From Arthrobacter sp. H16F315 (GTDB taxonomy: Bacteria > Actinomycetota > Actinomycetes > Actinomycetales > Micrococcaceae): a stretch of 64,000 nucleotides of DNA. The DNA is taken from NCBI RefSeq assembly GCF_024124825.1, contig NZ_JAMXSS010000002.1, positions 2,046,001-2,110,000 on the forward strand, read 5' to 3'. A program made the translations under genes and the position numbers. Of this stretch, positions 20,795 to 29,453 are shown piece by piece (position 1 is the first letter of the stretch; every line of letters starts with the position of its first letter). The notes under the pieces are model-generated. The model was given only the letters and a program-made list of their open reading frames with translations. It searched no databases and was not told the DNA's origin.

Positions 20795-21308
20795 ATGACT
20801 AACAGCGAACATCAGGACATCGTCGGCAGTGCAGTCTTCAAGCTCCACCGTGCTACGGCCCTGGTGGACCGGATAGCAGACCGCTACCTTCTGGAACATC
20901 ACGGAATCGGCTACTCGGGTTTCCTGGTCCTCCTCACCCTCGGCACCTCCGGGCCCCAGGCTCAACGGCAGATCGCGGACGCCCTCGACGTCTCCCGGGC
21001 TTCCATCACGCAGCGGCTGGGACGGCTGATCGGCGACGATCTGGTCATCGTGCGACCGGACCCACGGGACGCCCGGGCAAACACGATCTCGTTGTCGCCC
21101 AAAGGGAACCGCGCTGCTGGCGAGCGCGTGGCAGGGTCTCGAAACCCATCAGGACGGAGTCGATGCGGGCGTGGATGAAGAAGCATTGGTTCAACAGCTC
21201 GACCGGATAATCGAAAATGCCCTGCGCGTCCTCCGGCCCGAAGAAGCCCGGCGGCCGGGCCGGGAGGTCCCGGCACCGGACCCGAGCGGGGGTTCGTTGT
21301 GCCGGTAG
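20795..21308 (+). CDS. MarR family transcriptional regulator, frameshifted
   Basis: The MarR winged helix is clear: VDRIADRYLLEHHGIGYSGF, QAQRQIADALDVSRASITQR, LGRLIGDDLVIVRPDPRDAR and ANTISLSPKG (to about residue 103). At about 21100-21110 the frame is lost; shifting by one base resumes LLASAWQGLETHQDGVDAGV and continues to a stop at 21306. One extra base in GGGAACC (reading GGG ACC) restores about 170 residues, the family's usual length. Sequence error or genuine decay cannot be told apart here. The regulated gene is probably the membrane protein whose GTG overlaps its end. Confidence 0.75.
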
Positions 21309-21685
21309 ATCAGCTCGCCGCGTTAGCCGCGTGCGTAATCCTGGCCGGCCTCGGGATTTTTCAGCTTGCACTCATCTGCGGAGCTCCGCTCGGCAGGATG
21401 GCGTGGGGCGGATACCACACCGTCCTCCCGGCCAAACTCAGGATAGGGAGCGCCGTGTCCGTTGTCCTCTATGGCCTGTTTGCCTATACGGCGTTGGCAA
21501 AGGCCGGGCTCGCCCCGCCGGTGATCAACGACGACGTGACCGCGGCCGCCGCCTGGGCGCTGACGGCATACTTCGCCCTGGGCGTTGTGATGAATGGGAT
21601 CTCGCGCAGTAAACCCGAACGACTCACTATGACCCCGACAGTACTGGTCCTCGCACTCCTCTACCTTGTCCTGTCGCTGAACTAG
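21299..21685 (+). CDS. Small four-helix membrane protein, function unknown
   Basis: A 128-residue protein with about four hydrophobic helices (residues 8-28, 48-68, 85-100 and 108-126) and no long soluble part. The GTG at 21299 overlaps the end of the MarR reading frame by 10 bp, which indicates coupled translation and control by that regulator. A conserved-looking APLGRMAWGGYHTVLPAKLR segment after the first helix resembles a family of small actinobacterial membrane proteins annotated only as hypothetical. I cannot name a function. A role in response to a MarR ligand is plausible but inferred only from context. Confidence 0.7.
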   Translation: MPVDQLAALAACVILAGLGIFQLALICGAPLGRMAWGGYHTVLPAKLRIGSAVSVVLYGLFAYTALAKAGLAPPVINDDVTAAAAWALTAYFALGVVMNGISRSKPERLTMTPTVLVLALLYLVLSLN

Positions 21686-21784
21686 CATTTCCTTGCTGAA
21701 CAGACGTCCGGGCTGCGGCGGGCGGTACCGCCGACTTCCCGCGGCGAGTGGCATAGCGGCCGCTCCCGCGGGTAGCGTCAAACT

Positions 21785-22957
21785 ATGACACCTGGACGCC
21801 CCGTACCGCCGCCCCTTGCCAAGCCGCTTCCCGATCTGACCACGGGCACTACCGACAGCACGGACACCCTCACCCCGGGCCCGAGCCTCGCCGCCGCTTA
21901 CGGCGCTACCGCCAGCGACAGCGGGTTGGTTCCCTTGACGGTTGCGCGCCGCGCGCCGAAGGACGACGACGTCGAAATCGCCATCGAGTTCTGCGGACTC
22001 TGCCATTCGGACGTCCATGCCACACGGGGCGAATGGGGAACCCAGAACTATCCGCTGGTTCCCGGCCACGAAATCGTGGGCCGGGTCAGCCGTGTCGGCT
22101 CCGCAGTCGACGAGTTCAGCCTCGGCGAGCGGGTGGGCGTCGGGTGCCTGGTTGATTCCTGCCGTGAATGCGAGAGCTGCCTTGACGGCCTGGAGCAGTA
22201 CTGCGAAAACGGCATGACCGGGACCTACGGCGCGAAGGACCGCCGCAACGGGGACGCCATCACCCAGGGCGGCTACGCCACCTCTGTGGTTGTGGACCGC
22301 CGCTACGTCCTGCATATCCCGGACGGCCTTGATCCGGCTGCCGCCGCCCCGCTGCTGTGTGCAGGCATCACCACCTATTCCCCACTGCGCCACTTCGGCC
22401 TCGAGGCGGGGGACGTTGTCGGCGTCGTTGGGCTCGGCGGACTGGGTCACATGGCTGTGAAGCTCGCCAAGGCCATGGGCGCCGAAGTGAAGGTCTTCAC
22501 CACCTCGGAGTCCAAGGTCGCCGCCGCCCGCGAACTCGGCGCCGATGACGTCATCCTGTCCCGCGACGAGGCCGCGATGGACGCCGCGAACCGCAGCATC
22601 GACGTCATCATCGACACCGTCGCCGCGCCGCATGACCTCAACCCTTACTTCCGGACCCTGCGCGTGAACGGCGCACTCTTCCAGCTCGGGCTGCCCTCCG
22701 AGGAGATGCCGCCGGTGAACCCGGGCGCATTGATCCGCCGCCGGATCGCCTACGCAGGCTCACTGATCGGCGGCATCGCCGAGACCCAGGAAATGCTGGA
22801 CTTCTGCGCCGAGCACGGTGTCACCTCCGACATTGAGGTGGTCCGCGCCGACCAGCTTAATGCGGCCTACGACCGCATGGTGGCCGGAGACGTGAAGTAC
22901 CGTTTTGTCCTGGACACCAGTACCCTCGGAACACCCTCGGAAAGGGCAGACGCATGA
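21785..22957 (+). CDS. Zinc-dependent NAD(P) alcohol dehydrogenase (CAD/YahK-like)
   Basis: A 390-residue medium-chain dehydrogenase with an N-terminal extension of about 40 Pro/Thr-rich residues before the GroES-like domain. The catalytic zinc motif is ATRGEWGTQNYPLVPGHEIV (His/Glu) with the ligand Cys in CGLCHSDVH. The structural zinc lobe has DSCRECESCLDGLEQYC. The nucleotide fold is GVVGLGGLGHMAVKLAKAMG. This resembles cinnamyl-alcohol/YahK-type aldehyde reductases; the substrate is unclear. TAGCGT, 6 nt and then ATG suggest a leaderless start. Its stop overlaps the HIT gene ATG by 4 bp. Confidence 0.88.
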   Translation: MTPGRPVPPPLAKPLPDLTTGTTDSTDTLTPGPSLAAAYGATASDSGLVPLTVARRAPKDDDVEIAIEFCGLCHSDVHATRGEWGTQNYPLVPGHEIVGRVSRVGSAVDEFSLGERVGVGCLVDSCRECESCLDGLEQYCENGMTGTYGAKDRRNGDAITQGGYATSVVVDRRYVLHIPDGLDPAAAAPLLCAGITTYSPLRHFGLEAGDVVGVVGLGGLGHMAVKLAKAMGAEVKVFTTSESKVAAARELGADDVILSRDEAAMDAANRSIDVIIDTVAAPHDLNPYFRTLRVNGALFQLGLPSEEMPPVNPGALIRRRIAYAGSLIGGIAETQEMLDFCAEHGVTSDIEVVRADQLNAAYDRMVAGDVKYRFVLDTSTLGTPSERADA

Positions 22958-23382
22958 GCACTCTCTTCACCAGGATCATCAACGGCGAGATCCCCGGCCG
23001 CTTCGTCTGGCGCGAGGACGACGTTGTGGCGTTCCTTACGGTAGGCCCGCTCGCCGACGGACACACCCTCGTGGTGCCAACCGCGGAGGTGGACCGCTGG
23101 ACCGATGCGCCCGCTGAAATGCTGGCCCGCGTGATGCAGGTGGCCCAGACGATCGGGGCAGTCCAGGTCGGGGTGTTCGACGCGGCACGCGCCGGCCTCA
23201 TTGTGGCCGGCTACGAGGTCAACCACCTCCATGTCCATGTGTGGCCGTCCCGCACCATGGCGGACTTCGACTTTGGCTCGGTGGACCAGAATCCCGATCC
23301 GGCCCGGCTGGACGCCAACGCCGAAAAGCTCCGCGAAGGGCTTCGGAAAGCCGGACACTCGGCACACGTTCCGGACGCCTGA
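22954..23382 (+). CDS. HIT family protein (nucleotide hydrolase/transferase)
   Basis: A 142-residue histidine-triad protein. The N-terminus FTRIINGEIPGRFVWREDDV is typical of bacterial HIT/Hint proteins, and the catalytic H-x-H-x-H motif is present as NHLHVHVWP (about residues 90-98). Such proteins hydrolyse AMP or GMP linked to amines, phosphate or lysine and act in the cytoplasm. The ATG overlaps the preceding alcohol dehydrogenase stop (ATGA), so the genes are coupled although no pathway link is obvious. It ends at a 20-bp stem shared with hrpA. Confidence 0.92.
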   Translation: MSTLFTRIINGEIPGRFVWREDDVVAFLTVGPLADGHTLVVPTAEVDRWTDAPAEMLARVMQVAQTIGAVQVGVFDAARAGLIVAGYEVNHLHVHVWPSRTMADFDFGSVDQNPDPARLDANAEKLREGLRKAGHSAHVPDA

Positions 23383-23399
23383 GGCGTCGCCGCTCCGGC

Positions 23400-23449
23400 C
23401 GCTGGCACCGGCCTGACGAACCTAACGGGTCGTCAGGCCGGTGCCAGCG
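23400..23449. terminator. Convergent bidirectional terminator (HIT gene / hrpA), overlapping the hrpA stop
   Basis: Perfect 20-bp stem, 23400-23419 with 23430-23449, around a 10-nt loop. The right arm contains the hrpA stop codon (23433-23435) and its last codons, so the two convergent genes share one terminator with no spare intergenic sequence. No T-run is visible on either side. Confidence 0.8.
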
Positions 23450-26400
23450 CCTTGTTAAGCACAGCGCGGATCCGCTTTTCCGAGACGGAATAGGCTGTCC
23501 CCAGCTCGACGGCGAAGAGGCTCACCCGGAGCTCCTCGATCATCCAGCGGACCTGGGTTAACTCGGTCCCGGCCCGCCTGCCCGGCAGCAGTGCCGACGC
23601 GGCGTCGTCGTAATCGTCTTCCAGTGCCTGGACGGCGGCCATGTGCTGCGCGTCCCGCGAGACGTTCGTTGGGAGTTTCTCGAGGCGCTTCTCGATCGCC
23701 GCGAGGTAGCGCGGCAGCTGGCTGAGCTGGCTGTAGCCGGTGCGTGCCACAAAACCGGGAAACACAAGCTGCTCCAGCTGGCTCTTGATGTCGTTGAGTG
23801 CGCTGATCAGGGCCAGGCTCGTTGTGCCTTTGAGCGCCCGCTCGATCCGCCGGGTGCTGGCGAGAATCCGCTCCACGACGGCGGTAACCGTAAAGACGGT
23901 ATCGATGAGGTCCGCCCGGACTTTCTCGTACAGGGCGTTGAACGATCCTTCGTCCCACGGCAGAGCGGCAGGGGTGAGCTTGTCGATGGCGGCGAGGGCG
24001 CAGTCGGCAATCAATGCCGTCACGGAGCCGTGCGGGTTTTGGCTGAACGTCAGCTTTTCCGTGTTGTTCAGGTGTTCCAGGACGTAGCGGTCCGGCGGCG
24101 GCACCCTCAGTGCGAGCAGGCGGATGACGCCGCCGCGCATGGCCTGCTCTTGTTCGGAGCTGGTCTGGAAAAGCCGGAGTGCCACCGACGCTCCCTCATC
24201 CACGAGCGCAGGGTAGCCGGTGACGGTGTGGCCCTTCACGGTGCCCCGGACCTCGCGCTGCACTGTTCCGAAGGACCAGGAGGTCAGTGCCGCCTTCTCG
24301 GCGAAACCGGTCGAGGCTGCGGCCTCCCCGGAGGCCGCAGTTGTGGACGCCGTGCCGGCAGCCTGCGCTGCCCCGGTGCCGGCCACCGTGTTCTTGGACG
24401 TGCCGTGGCCCGTAATGCCGGACCGCGGCGCCGTTGTTGCGGGCGTGGCTCCCAGCGACTCCGCGATGGCGCGGCGGGTAGCCGGTGCCAGCCGATCCTG
24501 CAGCACCGAAAGGTCCTTGCCTTCCTCCAGTACCTTTCCGCCTGAATCCACCACGCGGAAGCTGACCCGCAGGTGCGGGGGAACAGCGTCCCAGCTCCAG
24601 GAATGCGGCGGGATGACCTGGCCGCGGATCCGGCGCAGGACCAGCTCGAGGGAGGCCTCCAGCTCGTCGGCGGCCGGATCGAAGTCCGCCTCGAGGGCTG
24701 CGACGGCCTGCCGGGCGACGTCCGGTGCCGGCACGAAGTTCTTGCGCACCTGCTTGGGCAGCGACTTGATGAGGGCGGTGACCAGCTCCACGCGCTGGCC
24801 CGGAATGAGCCAGCGGAACGCCGCGTCGTCCAGCTGGTTCAGGAACAGCACGGGTACCTCGGCGGTGACGCCGTCGGACGGGTTGGGCGGCGACCCGGGG
24901 GCGACGGGATGGAACTCGTAGCTCAGCGGCAGCTCAAAGCCCTTGTGCAGCAGGGTCTTCGGGTAGGCCGAGTCATCCAGGGCATCGGCGTCCTCACTGA
25001 TCAGCAACGCCTGGTCGAAATCGAGCAGCGCCGGGTCCTGCTGCCGCGCGTCCTTCCACCACTTGTCGAAGTGGCGCTCGGAGACAACGTCCTTGCCGAT
25101 CCGGGCGTCGTAGAACTCGAAGAGCGTCTCGTCGTCCACCAGGATGTCCCGGCGCCGCATCCGTGCCTCCAGCTCCTCGACCTCGTGCAGCAGGGCCCGG
25201 TTGCGGTGGAAGAACTTGTGGTGGGTCTGCCAGTCGCCCTCGACGAGGGCATGGCGGATGAACAGCTCCCGGCAGAGCTCGGGGTCCACCTTGCCGTAGT
25301 TGATCCGGCGGCTCGGGATGATGGGCACGCCGTACAGCGTGACCTTTTCATGGGCCATCACCGAGCCCATCTTTTTGGACCAATGCGGCTCGCTGTAGCT
25401 GCGCTTGACCAGGTCCGGCGCCACCTGCTCCACCCAGAGGGGATCGAACTTCGCGGCCACCCGCGCCCACAGTCTGCTCGTCTCCACCAGCTCAGCGGCC
25501 ATCACGAAGGTGGGGGATTTCTTGAACAAGGCCGAGCCCGGGAAAATCGCGAAGCGGCTGCCGCGGGCGCCGGCGTATTCGCGCTTGCGCTCGTCAAGGA
25601 TGCCAACATGGCTCAGCAGGCCCGAGAGCAGGCTGATGTGGATGCCCTCATGGTGGCCCACCGGATCGGCGAGGCGTTTGTTGTCCAGGCTGATGCCGAG
25701 CGGCCGGGCCAGCTGGCGCAGCTGGGCGAAGAGGTCCTGCCATTCGCGGACACGCAGGTAGTTGATGAACTCGGCCCGGCAGAGCCGGCGGAACGCAGTG
25801 GAGGAGAGCTCCTGCTGCTTTTCCTGGAGATAGTTCCAGAGGTTCAGGAAACCGGTGAAGTCCGAGTTCTCGTCCCGGAACCGTGCGTGTTTCTCCGCGG
25901 CGAGCTGCTGTTTGTCGGTCGGGCGCTCGCGCGGGTCCTGGATCGTCAAGGCGGCCGCCAGGATCATGACCTCACGGACGCAGCCGCGCTTGCCGGATTC
26001 GACGATCATCCGGCCGAGCCTCGGGTCCACCGGCAGCTGGGCAAGCTGCTGCCCGACGGCGGTAAGCCCGCCGCTCCTCCCGGCGGTACCGGCCGGCGGC
26101 CGGCGGCCGGCGCGCTCACCCGTCTCCTCCGGCGCGGGTGCTGTGCTCAGGGCACCGAGCTCGCGGAGGAGCGAGACGCCGTCGTTGATGGCCCGGGAGT
26201 CGGGCGGCTCCACAAACGGGAAGTTTTCGACATCCTTCGGCCCGCGGGCGACTCCCATAGCGGTCATCTGCAGGATGACCGCGGCGAGGTTGGTGCGCAG
26301 GATTTCCGGATCGGTGAATGGCGGCCGGGACTGAAAGTCCTCCGCCGAGTAAAGCCGGATGGCAATGCCGTCGGAGACACGGCCGCAGCGCCCCGAACGC

Positions 26401-27458
26401 TGGTTTGCCGAGGCTTGGGATACCCGCTCGATCGGCAGGCGCTGGACCTTGGTGCGGTGCGAATAGCGGGAAATGCGGGCGGTGCCGGTATCGATGACGT
26501 ATTTGATGCCGGGGACGGTCAGGGAGGTCTCGGCAACGTTGGTGGCCAGCACAATCCGGCGCTTGGCCCCGGGGTGGAAGACCTTGTGCTGTTCCTGCAG
26601 GCTCAGCCGGGCGAAGAGCGGGAGCACCTCGGTTCCGGCGAGCTTCCGGTTGGACTGGATCCTGCCGTTGAGGGCCTCGGCGGCGTCGCGGATTTCACGC
26701 TCGCCGGAGAAAAAGATGAGGATGTCGCCGGGCGCTTCCTGCGCGAGTTCGTCGACGGCGTCGCAGACGGCGTCCAGCGGGTCACGGTCCTCTTCCAGTT
26801 CATCGTCGGAGGCCCCGTCCGCGTCATCGCCGGTGGCTCCGCCGGCCGGCTGGGAGAGCGGCCGGTAGCGGATTTCGACCGGGAACGTCCGACCGGAGAC
26901 CTCGATGATCGGCGCCGGTACGTCCTCGCTGCCGAAGTGCTTTGCGAAGCGCTGCGGGTCGATGGTGGCCGAGGTGATGATGATCTTCAGATCCGGCCGC
27001 TGCGGCAGGATCCGCTTGAGGTAGCCGAGGATGAAGTCGATGTTCAGGCTGCGCTCGTGGGCTTCATCGATAATAATGGCGTTGTATTTCCGCAGCAGCT
27101 TGTCGCGCCGGATCTCCGCCAGCAGAATGCCGTCGGTCATAAGCTTGACCTTGGTGTTGCGGCCGACCTCGCCCGTGAACCGGACCTGGAAGCCGACCTC
27201 CTGGCCGATCTCCACGCCGAGTTCCTCCGCGATGCGTTCGGCCACGGTGCGGGCCGCGAGCCGCCGCGGCTGGGTGTGCCCGATCAGGCCGTTCTCGCCC
27301 AGGCCAAGCTCCAGGCACATCTTGGGAATCTGGGTCGTCTTACCTGAGCCGGTCTCGCCGGCAATGATGGTCACCTGGTTGGCCGCAATGGCCGCCATCA
27401 GGTCCTCGCGGCGCTCGGAAACGGGCAGCTCGGCGGGGTAGGAAATATGAAAAGTCAT
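23433..27458 (-). CDS. hrpA: ATP-dependent RNA helicase HrpA (DEAH-box)
   Basis: A 1341-residue DEAH-box helicase. Motif I is AGETGSGKTTQIPKM (about residue 33), motif II is IIDEAHERSLNIDFILGYLK (the DEAH box), motif III is ITSATID and motif VI is QRSGRCGRVSDG. The C-terminal half has the HA2 and OB-fold regions and the long DUF3418 domain. HrpA rescues stalled or collided ribosomes in E. coli; the same role here is inferred. The ATG at 27458 is preceded on its strand by TAGACT and a very short leader. Its 3' end is inside the shared terminator. Confidence 0.94.
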   Translation of the reverse strand: MTFHISYPAELPVSERREDLMAAIAANQVTIIAGETGSGKTTQIPKMCLELGLGENGLIGHTQPRRLAARTVAERIAEELGVEIGQEVGFQVRFTGEVGRNTKVKLMTDGILLAEIRRDKLLRKYNAIIIDEAHERSLNIDFILGYLKRILPQRPDLKIIITSATIDPQRFAKHFGSEDVPAPIIEVSGRTFPVEIRYRPLSQPAGGATGDDADGASDDELEEDRDPLDAVCDAVDELAQEAPGDILIFFSGEREIRDAAEALNGRIQSNRKLAGTEVLPLFARLSLQEQHKVFHPGAKRRIVLATNVAETSLTVPGIKYVIDTGTARISRYSHRTKVQRLPIERVSQASANQRSGRCGRVSDGIAIRLYSAEDFQSRPPFTDPEILRTNLAAVILQMTAMGVARGPKDVENFPFVEPPDSRAINDGVSLLRELGALSTAPAPEETGERAGRRPPAGTAGRSGGLTAVGQQLAQLPVDPRLGRMIVESGKRGCVREVMILAAALTIQDPRERPTDKQQLAAEKHARFRDENSDFTGFLNLWNYLQEKQQELSSTAFRRLCRAEFINYLRVREWQDLFAQLRQLARPLGISLDNKRLADPVGHHEGIHISLLSGLLSHVGILDERKREYAGARGSRFAIFPGSALFKKSPTFVMAAELVETSRLWARVAAKFDPLWVEQVAPDLVKRSYSEPHWSKKMGSVMAHEKVTLYGVPIIPSRRINYGKVDPELCRELFIRHALVEGDWQTHHKFFHRNRALLHEVEELEARMRRRDILVDDETLFEFYDARIGKDVVSERHFDKWWKDARQQDPALLDFDQALLISEDADALDDSAYPKTLLHKGFELPLSYEFHPVAPGSPPNPSDGVTAEVPVLFLNQLDDAAFRWLIPGQRVELVTALIKSLPKQVRKNFVPAPDVARQAVAALEADFDPAADELEASLELVLRRIRGQVIPPHSWSWDAVPPHLRVSFRVVDSGGKVLEEGKDLSVLQDRLAPATRRAIAESLGATPATTAPRSGITGHGTSKNTVAGTGAAQAAGTASTTAASGEAAASTGFAEKAALTSWSFGTVQREVRGTVKGHTVTGYPALVDEGASVALRLFQTSSEQEQAMRGGVIRLLALRVPPPDRYVLEHLNNTEKLTFSQNPHGSVTALIADCALAAIDKLTPAALPWDEGSFNALYEKVRADLIDTVFTVTAVVERILASTRRIERALKGTTSLALISALNDIKSQLEQLVFPGFVARTGYSQLSQLPRYLAAIEKRLEKLPTNVSRDAQHMAAVQALEDDYDDAASALLPGRRAGTELTQVRWMIEELRVSLFAVELGTAYSVSEKRIRAVLNKALAPA

Positions 27459-27569
27459 GGCTTCAGACAGTCTACTGGGAACTGTCGGGCCAGCGCCGCC
27501 AGTGCAGTCCGCACGAAGAAACTAAGCGTGCTGAGGAATATGTCGGTGCCTGATGGTCTTGGCGTAACT

Positions 27570-28235
27570 ATGACTACTATCGCAATCATTGGAGCAGGAT
27601 CCGGACTCGGCAAGGCGGTCGCGCGGCGTTTTGGCGCGGAAGGCTTCGCCGTCGCGCTGATTTCCCGTCACCAGGGAAACGTTGATGCCCTGGCCGCGGA
27701 GCTTGCCGGCGACGGCATCGAAGCCCGGGGCTTCGCCGCAGATGTCCGTAATCCCGAATCGATCACGAAGGCACTGGAACGCGCCACCGAGGCACTCGGC
27801 CCGATTGAGGTCCTGCAGTACAGTCCGCTGCCGCAAAAAGACTTTATGCGACCGGTGCTTGAGACGACCCCGGCGGACCTTGTGGGCCCGGTGGAATTCT
27901 CCATCTACGGTCCGGTCGCGGCAGTGCACCAGGTCCTTCCCGGAATGCGCTTCTTGGGCAAGGACAAGGGGACAATCCTTTTTGTCAACGGCGGTTCGGC
28001 CGTGAAGCCGGGACGCAATGTCACGGGTACCTCGGTCGCCTTTGCGGGGCAGGCGGCCTACGCCCAGCTGCTCAACGAAGTCCTGGGCGAGGAAGGCATC
28101 CAGGTGTCGCAACTCATTATCGGCGGGCGCATCATCGAAGGGGACCCGGAGAAGGACCCGGCAGTGCTTGCCGGCCATTTGTGGGAGCTGCACAGCAAGC
28201 GTGACCGGTTCCGCCTCCAGATCAGTGCCGATTAG
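27570..28235 (+). CDS. SDR-family oxidoreductase
   Basis: A 221-residue short-chain dehydrogenase from the ATG at 27570, chosen because the Rossmann motif IAIIGAGSGLGKAVARRF begins immediately; an ATG at 27540 is also in frame, and neither has a strong ribosome-binding site. The cofactor-binding and central strands are present (LEVLQYSPLP-like IEVLQYSPLPQKDFM; ILFVNGGSAVKPGRN), but the catalytic Tyr-x3-Lys is not in a standard YxxxK context: AYAQLLNEVLGEEGI follows the expected position. It may be an atypical or non-catalytic SDR. It is followed by a second SDR gene 81 bp downstream. Confidence 0.8.
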   Translation: MTTIAIIGAGSGLGKAVARRFGAEGFAVALISRHQGNVDALAAELAGDGIEARGFAADVRNPESITKALERATEALGPIEVLQYSPLPQKDFMRPVLETTPADLVGPVEFSIYGPVAAVHQVLPGMRFLGKDKGTILFVNGGSAVKPGRNVTGTSVAFAGQAAYAQLLNEVLGEEGIQVSQLIIGGRIIEGDPEKDPAVLAGHLWELHSKRDRFRLQISAD

Positions 28236-28316
28236 GAGGTCAGGCCACGGGCTCGACCGTCGCAAAAGAGTGTTTTCGAATGGAACCGGTATTGGCCGGG
28301 GTGAGGACGTTTGCAG

Positions 28317-29147
28317 ATGAGTACTAAAACTTGGTTCATTACCGGATCGTCCCGCGGATTCGGGCGGGAATGGGCTCTCGCGGCGCTCGGGCGCGGTGAT
28401 AACGTCGCGGCTACGGCGCGCGATACGAAGGCACTTGCGGACCTTGCCGCCGAGTTTGGCAACCAGGTCCTGCCGATCCGGCTTGATGTGACTGACCGGG
28501 AAGCGGTCTTTGGGGCTGTGGCCAAGGCACAGCAGCACTTCGGCCGGCTCGACGTTGTGGTTAATAACGCCGGCTACGGCCAGTTCGGGACGGTCGAGGA
28601 ACTTAGCGAGTCAGAGGCCCGGGACCAGATAGAGACGAATCTTTTTGGTGCGCTGTGGGTAACCCAGGCTGCGTTGCCGTTCCTGCGGAGCCAGGGCAGC
28701 GGCCACATCCTGCAGGTGTCCTCCGTGGGCGGCGTCTCGGCATTCCCCACTGTGGGCATCTACCACGCCTCCAAGTGGGCGCTGGAGGGTCTGAGCCAGT
28801 CGCTTGCGCAGGAAGTGGAAGGCTTCGGCATCAAAGTGACATTGATCGAGCCAGGCGGCTTCGCTACGGATTGGGGCGGCAGCTCGGCGCGCCACTCCAA
28901 CGCCCTGCCGGCCTACGACGCGGTGCGGGAGCAGGCTGCCAATCGGCCCAGCCGCCGCGGAACGCCGGGAGACCCCGTGGCTACGAGGGATGCCATCCTG
29001 ACGCTGGTGGACTCTGAGGCACCCCCGTTGCGCATCTTCTTCGGCGAGGCGCCGCTGGGGATCGTGACGGCCGATTATGAAGCGCGGCTGGCTGCCTGGA
29101 ACGAATGGCAACCACTCTCCGTAGCCGCCCACGGCGGCCGGAGCTAA
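28317..29147 (+). CDS. SDR-family NAD(P)-dependent oxidoreductase
   Basis: A 276-residue classical SDR. The cofactor motif is TGSSRGFGREW (residues 8-18), followed by LDVTDREA, VVNNAGYGQFG, the catalytic Ser region LQVSSVGGVSAFPTVGIYHA and the Tyr-x3-Lys in YHASKWALEG. Residues beyond 190 are typical of the SDR subfamily with NADP preference. The start at 28317 (MSTKTW) has GAGGAC upstream; a TTG two codons earlier is possible. Substrate unknown. A strong terminator 4 bp after the stop ends the transcript. Confidence 0.9.
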   Translation: MSTKTWFITGSSRGFGREWALAALGRGDNVAATARDTKALADLAAEFGNQVLPIRLDVTDREAVFGAVAKAQQHFGRLDVVVNNAGYGQFGTVEELSESEARDQIETNLFGALWVTQAALPFLRSQGSGHILQVSSVGGVSAFPTVGIYHASKWALEGLSQSLAQEVEGFGIKVTLIEPGGFATDWGGSSARHSNALPAYDAVREQAANRPSRRGTPGDPVATRDAILTLVDSEAPPLRIFFGEAPLGIVTADYEARLAAWNEWQPLSVAAHGGRS

Positions 29148-29150
29148 TAA

Positions 29151-29196
29151 AAGGAGGCCCCGCTGCCGGTCCGTGGACCGGCCGCGGGGCCTCCTT
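29151..29196. terminator. Hairpin terminator after the second SDR gene
   Basis: AAGGAGGCCCCGC at 29151-29163 pairs with 29184-29196; the intervening 20 nt contain a further CCGGTCC-GT-GGACCGG stem, making a long two-part hairpin. A-rich and T-rich ends fit a bidirectional terminator. Confidence 0.85.
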
Positions 29197-29372
29197 CGTC
29201 CGGCTGAGAAGATCCGGAGGGTATGGCTGACGCTGGGCAGGTCCCGTGCGGACCAGTAGTCGTCCGAACGGACCGGCGGGTTGTGGCCCAGCCCGTCCTT
29301 GCGGAGTGCGGAGACCGTGGCGCCGATGTCAACGACGATCAGGATAACGACGGTGATTCCGATGAGTTCCAT
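29197..29372 (-). CDS. Small membrane protein, 3' end uncertain
   Basis: From the ATG at 29372 (GGAG close upstream) the minus strand encodes MELIGITVVILIVVDIGATV, a single membrane helix, followed by SALRKDGLGHNPPVRSDDYW and LPSVSHTLRIF. The -GxGHxPPVRS- segment after a lone helix is a pattern I associate with short actinobacterial membrane proteins of unknown function. The frame then stays open through the terminator and into the SDR gene, so the true stop cannot be placed; a stop just after LRIF is expected if one base is wrong. Real gene status is moderate. Confidence 0.35.
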
Positions 29373-29409
29373 AGCTCCATGGTTCTCCGATCCGAGGGTC
29401 AAAAAAAGT

Positions 29410-29442
29410 GGCAGAAATGCCCAAAAATACATAATTTCTGCC
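29410..29442. promoter_or_regulatory. Inverted repeat upstream of the AraC-type gene
   Basis: GGCAGAAAT at 29410-29418 and ATTTCTGCC at 29434-29442 form a 9-bp inverted repeat with a 15-nt spacer in an AT-rich island, 12 bp before the regulator ATG. Candidate autoregulatory site. Confidence 0.5.
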
Positions 29443-29453
29443 ATGCTTGCTTG

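Noticed and set aside
24573..27347. 924-codon plus-strand reading inside hrpA
   Set aside because: The opposite strand encodes a full DEAH-box helicase with all motifs; the plus-strand sequence has no family features.
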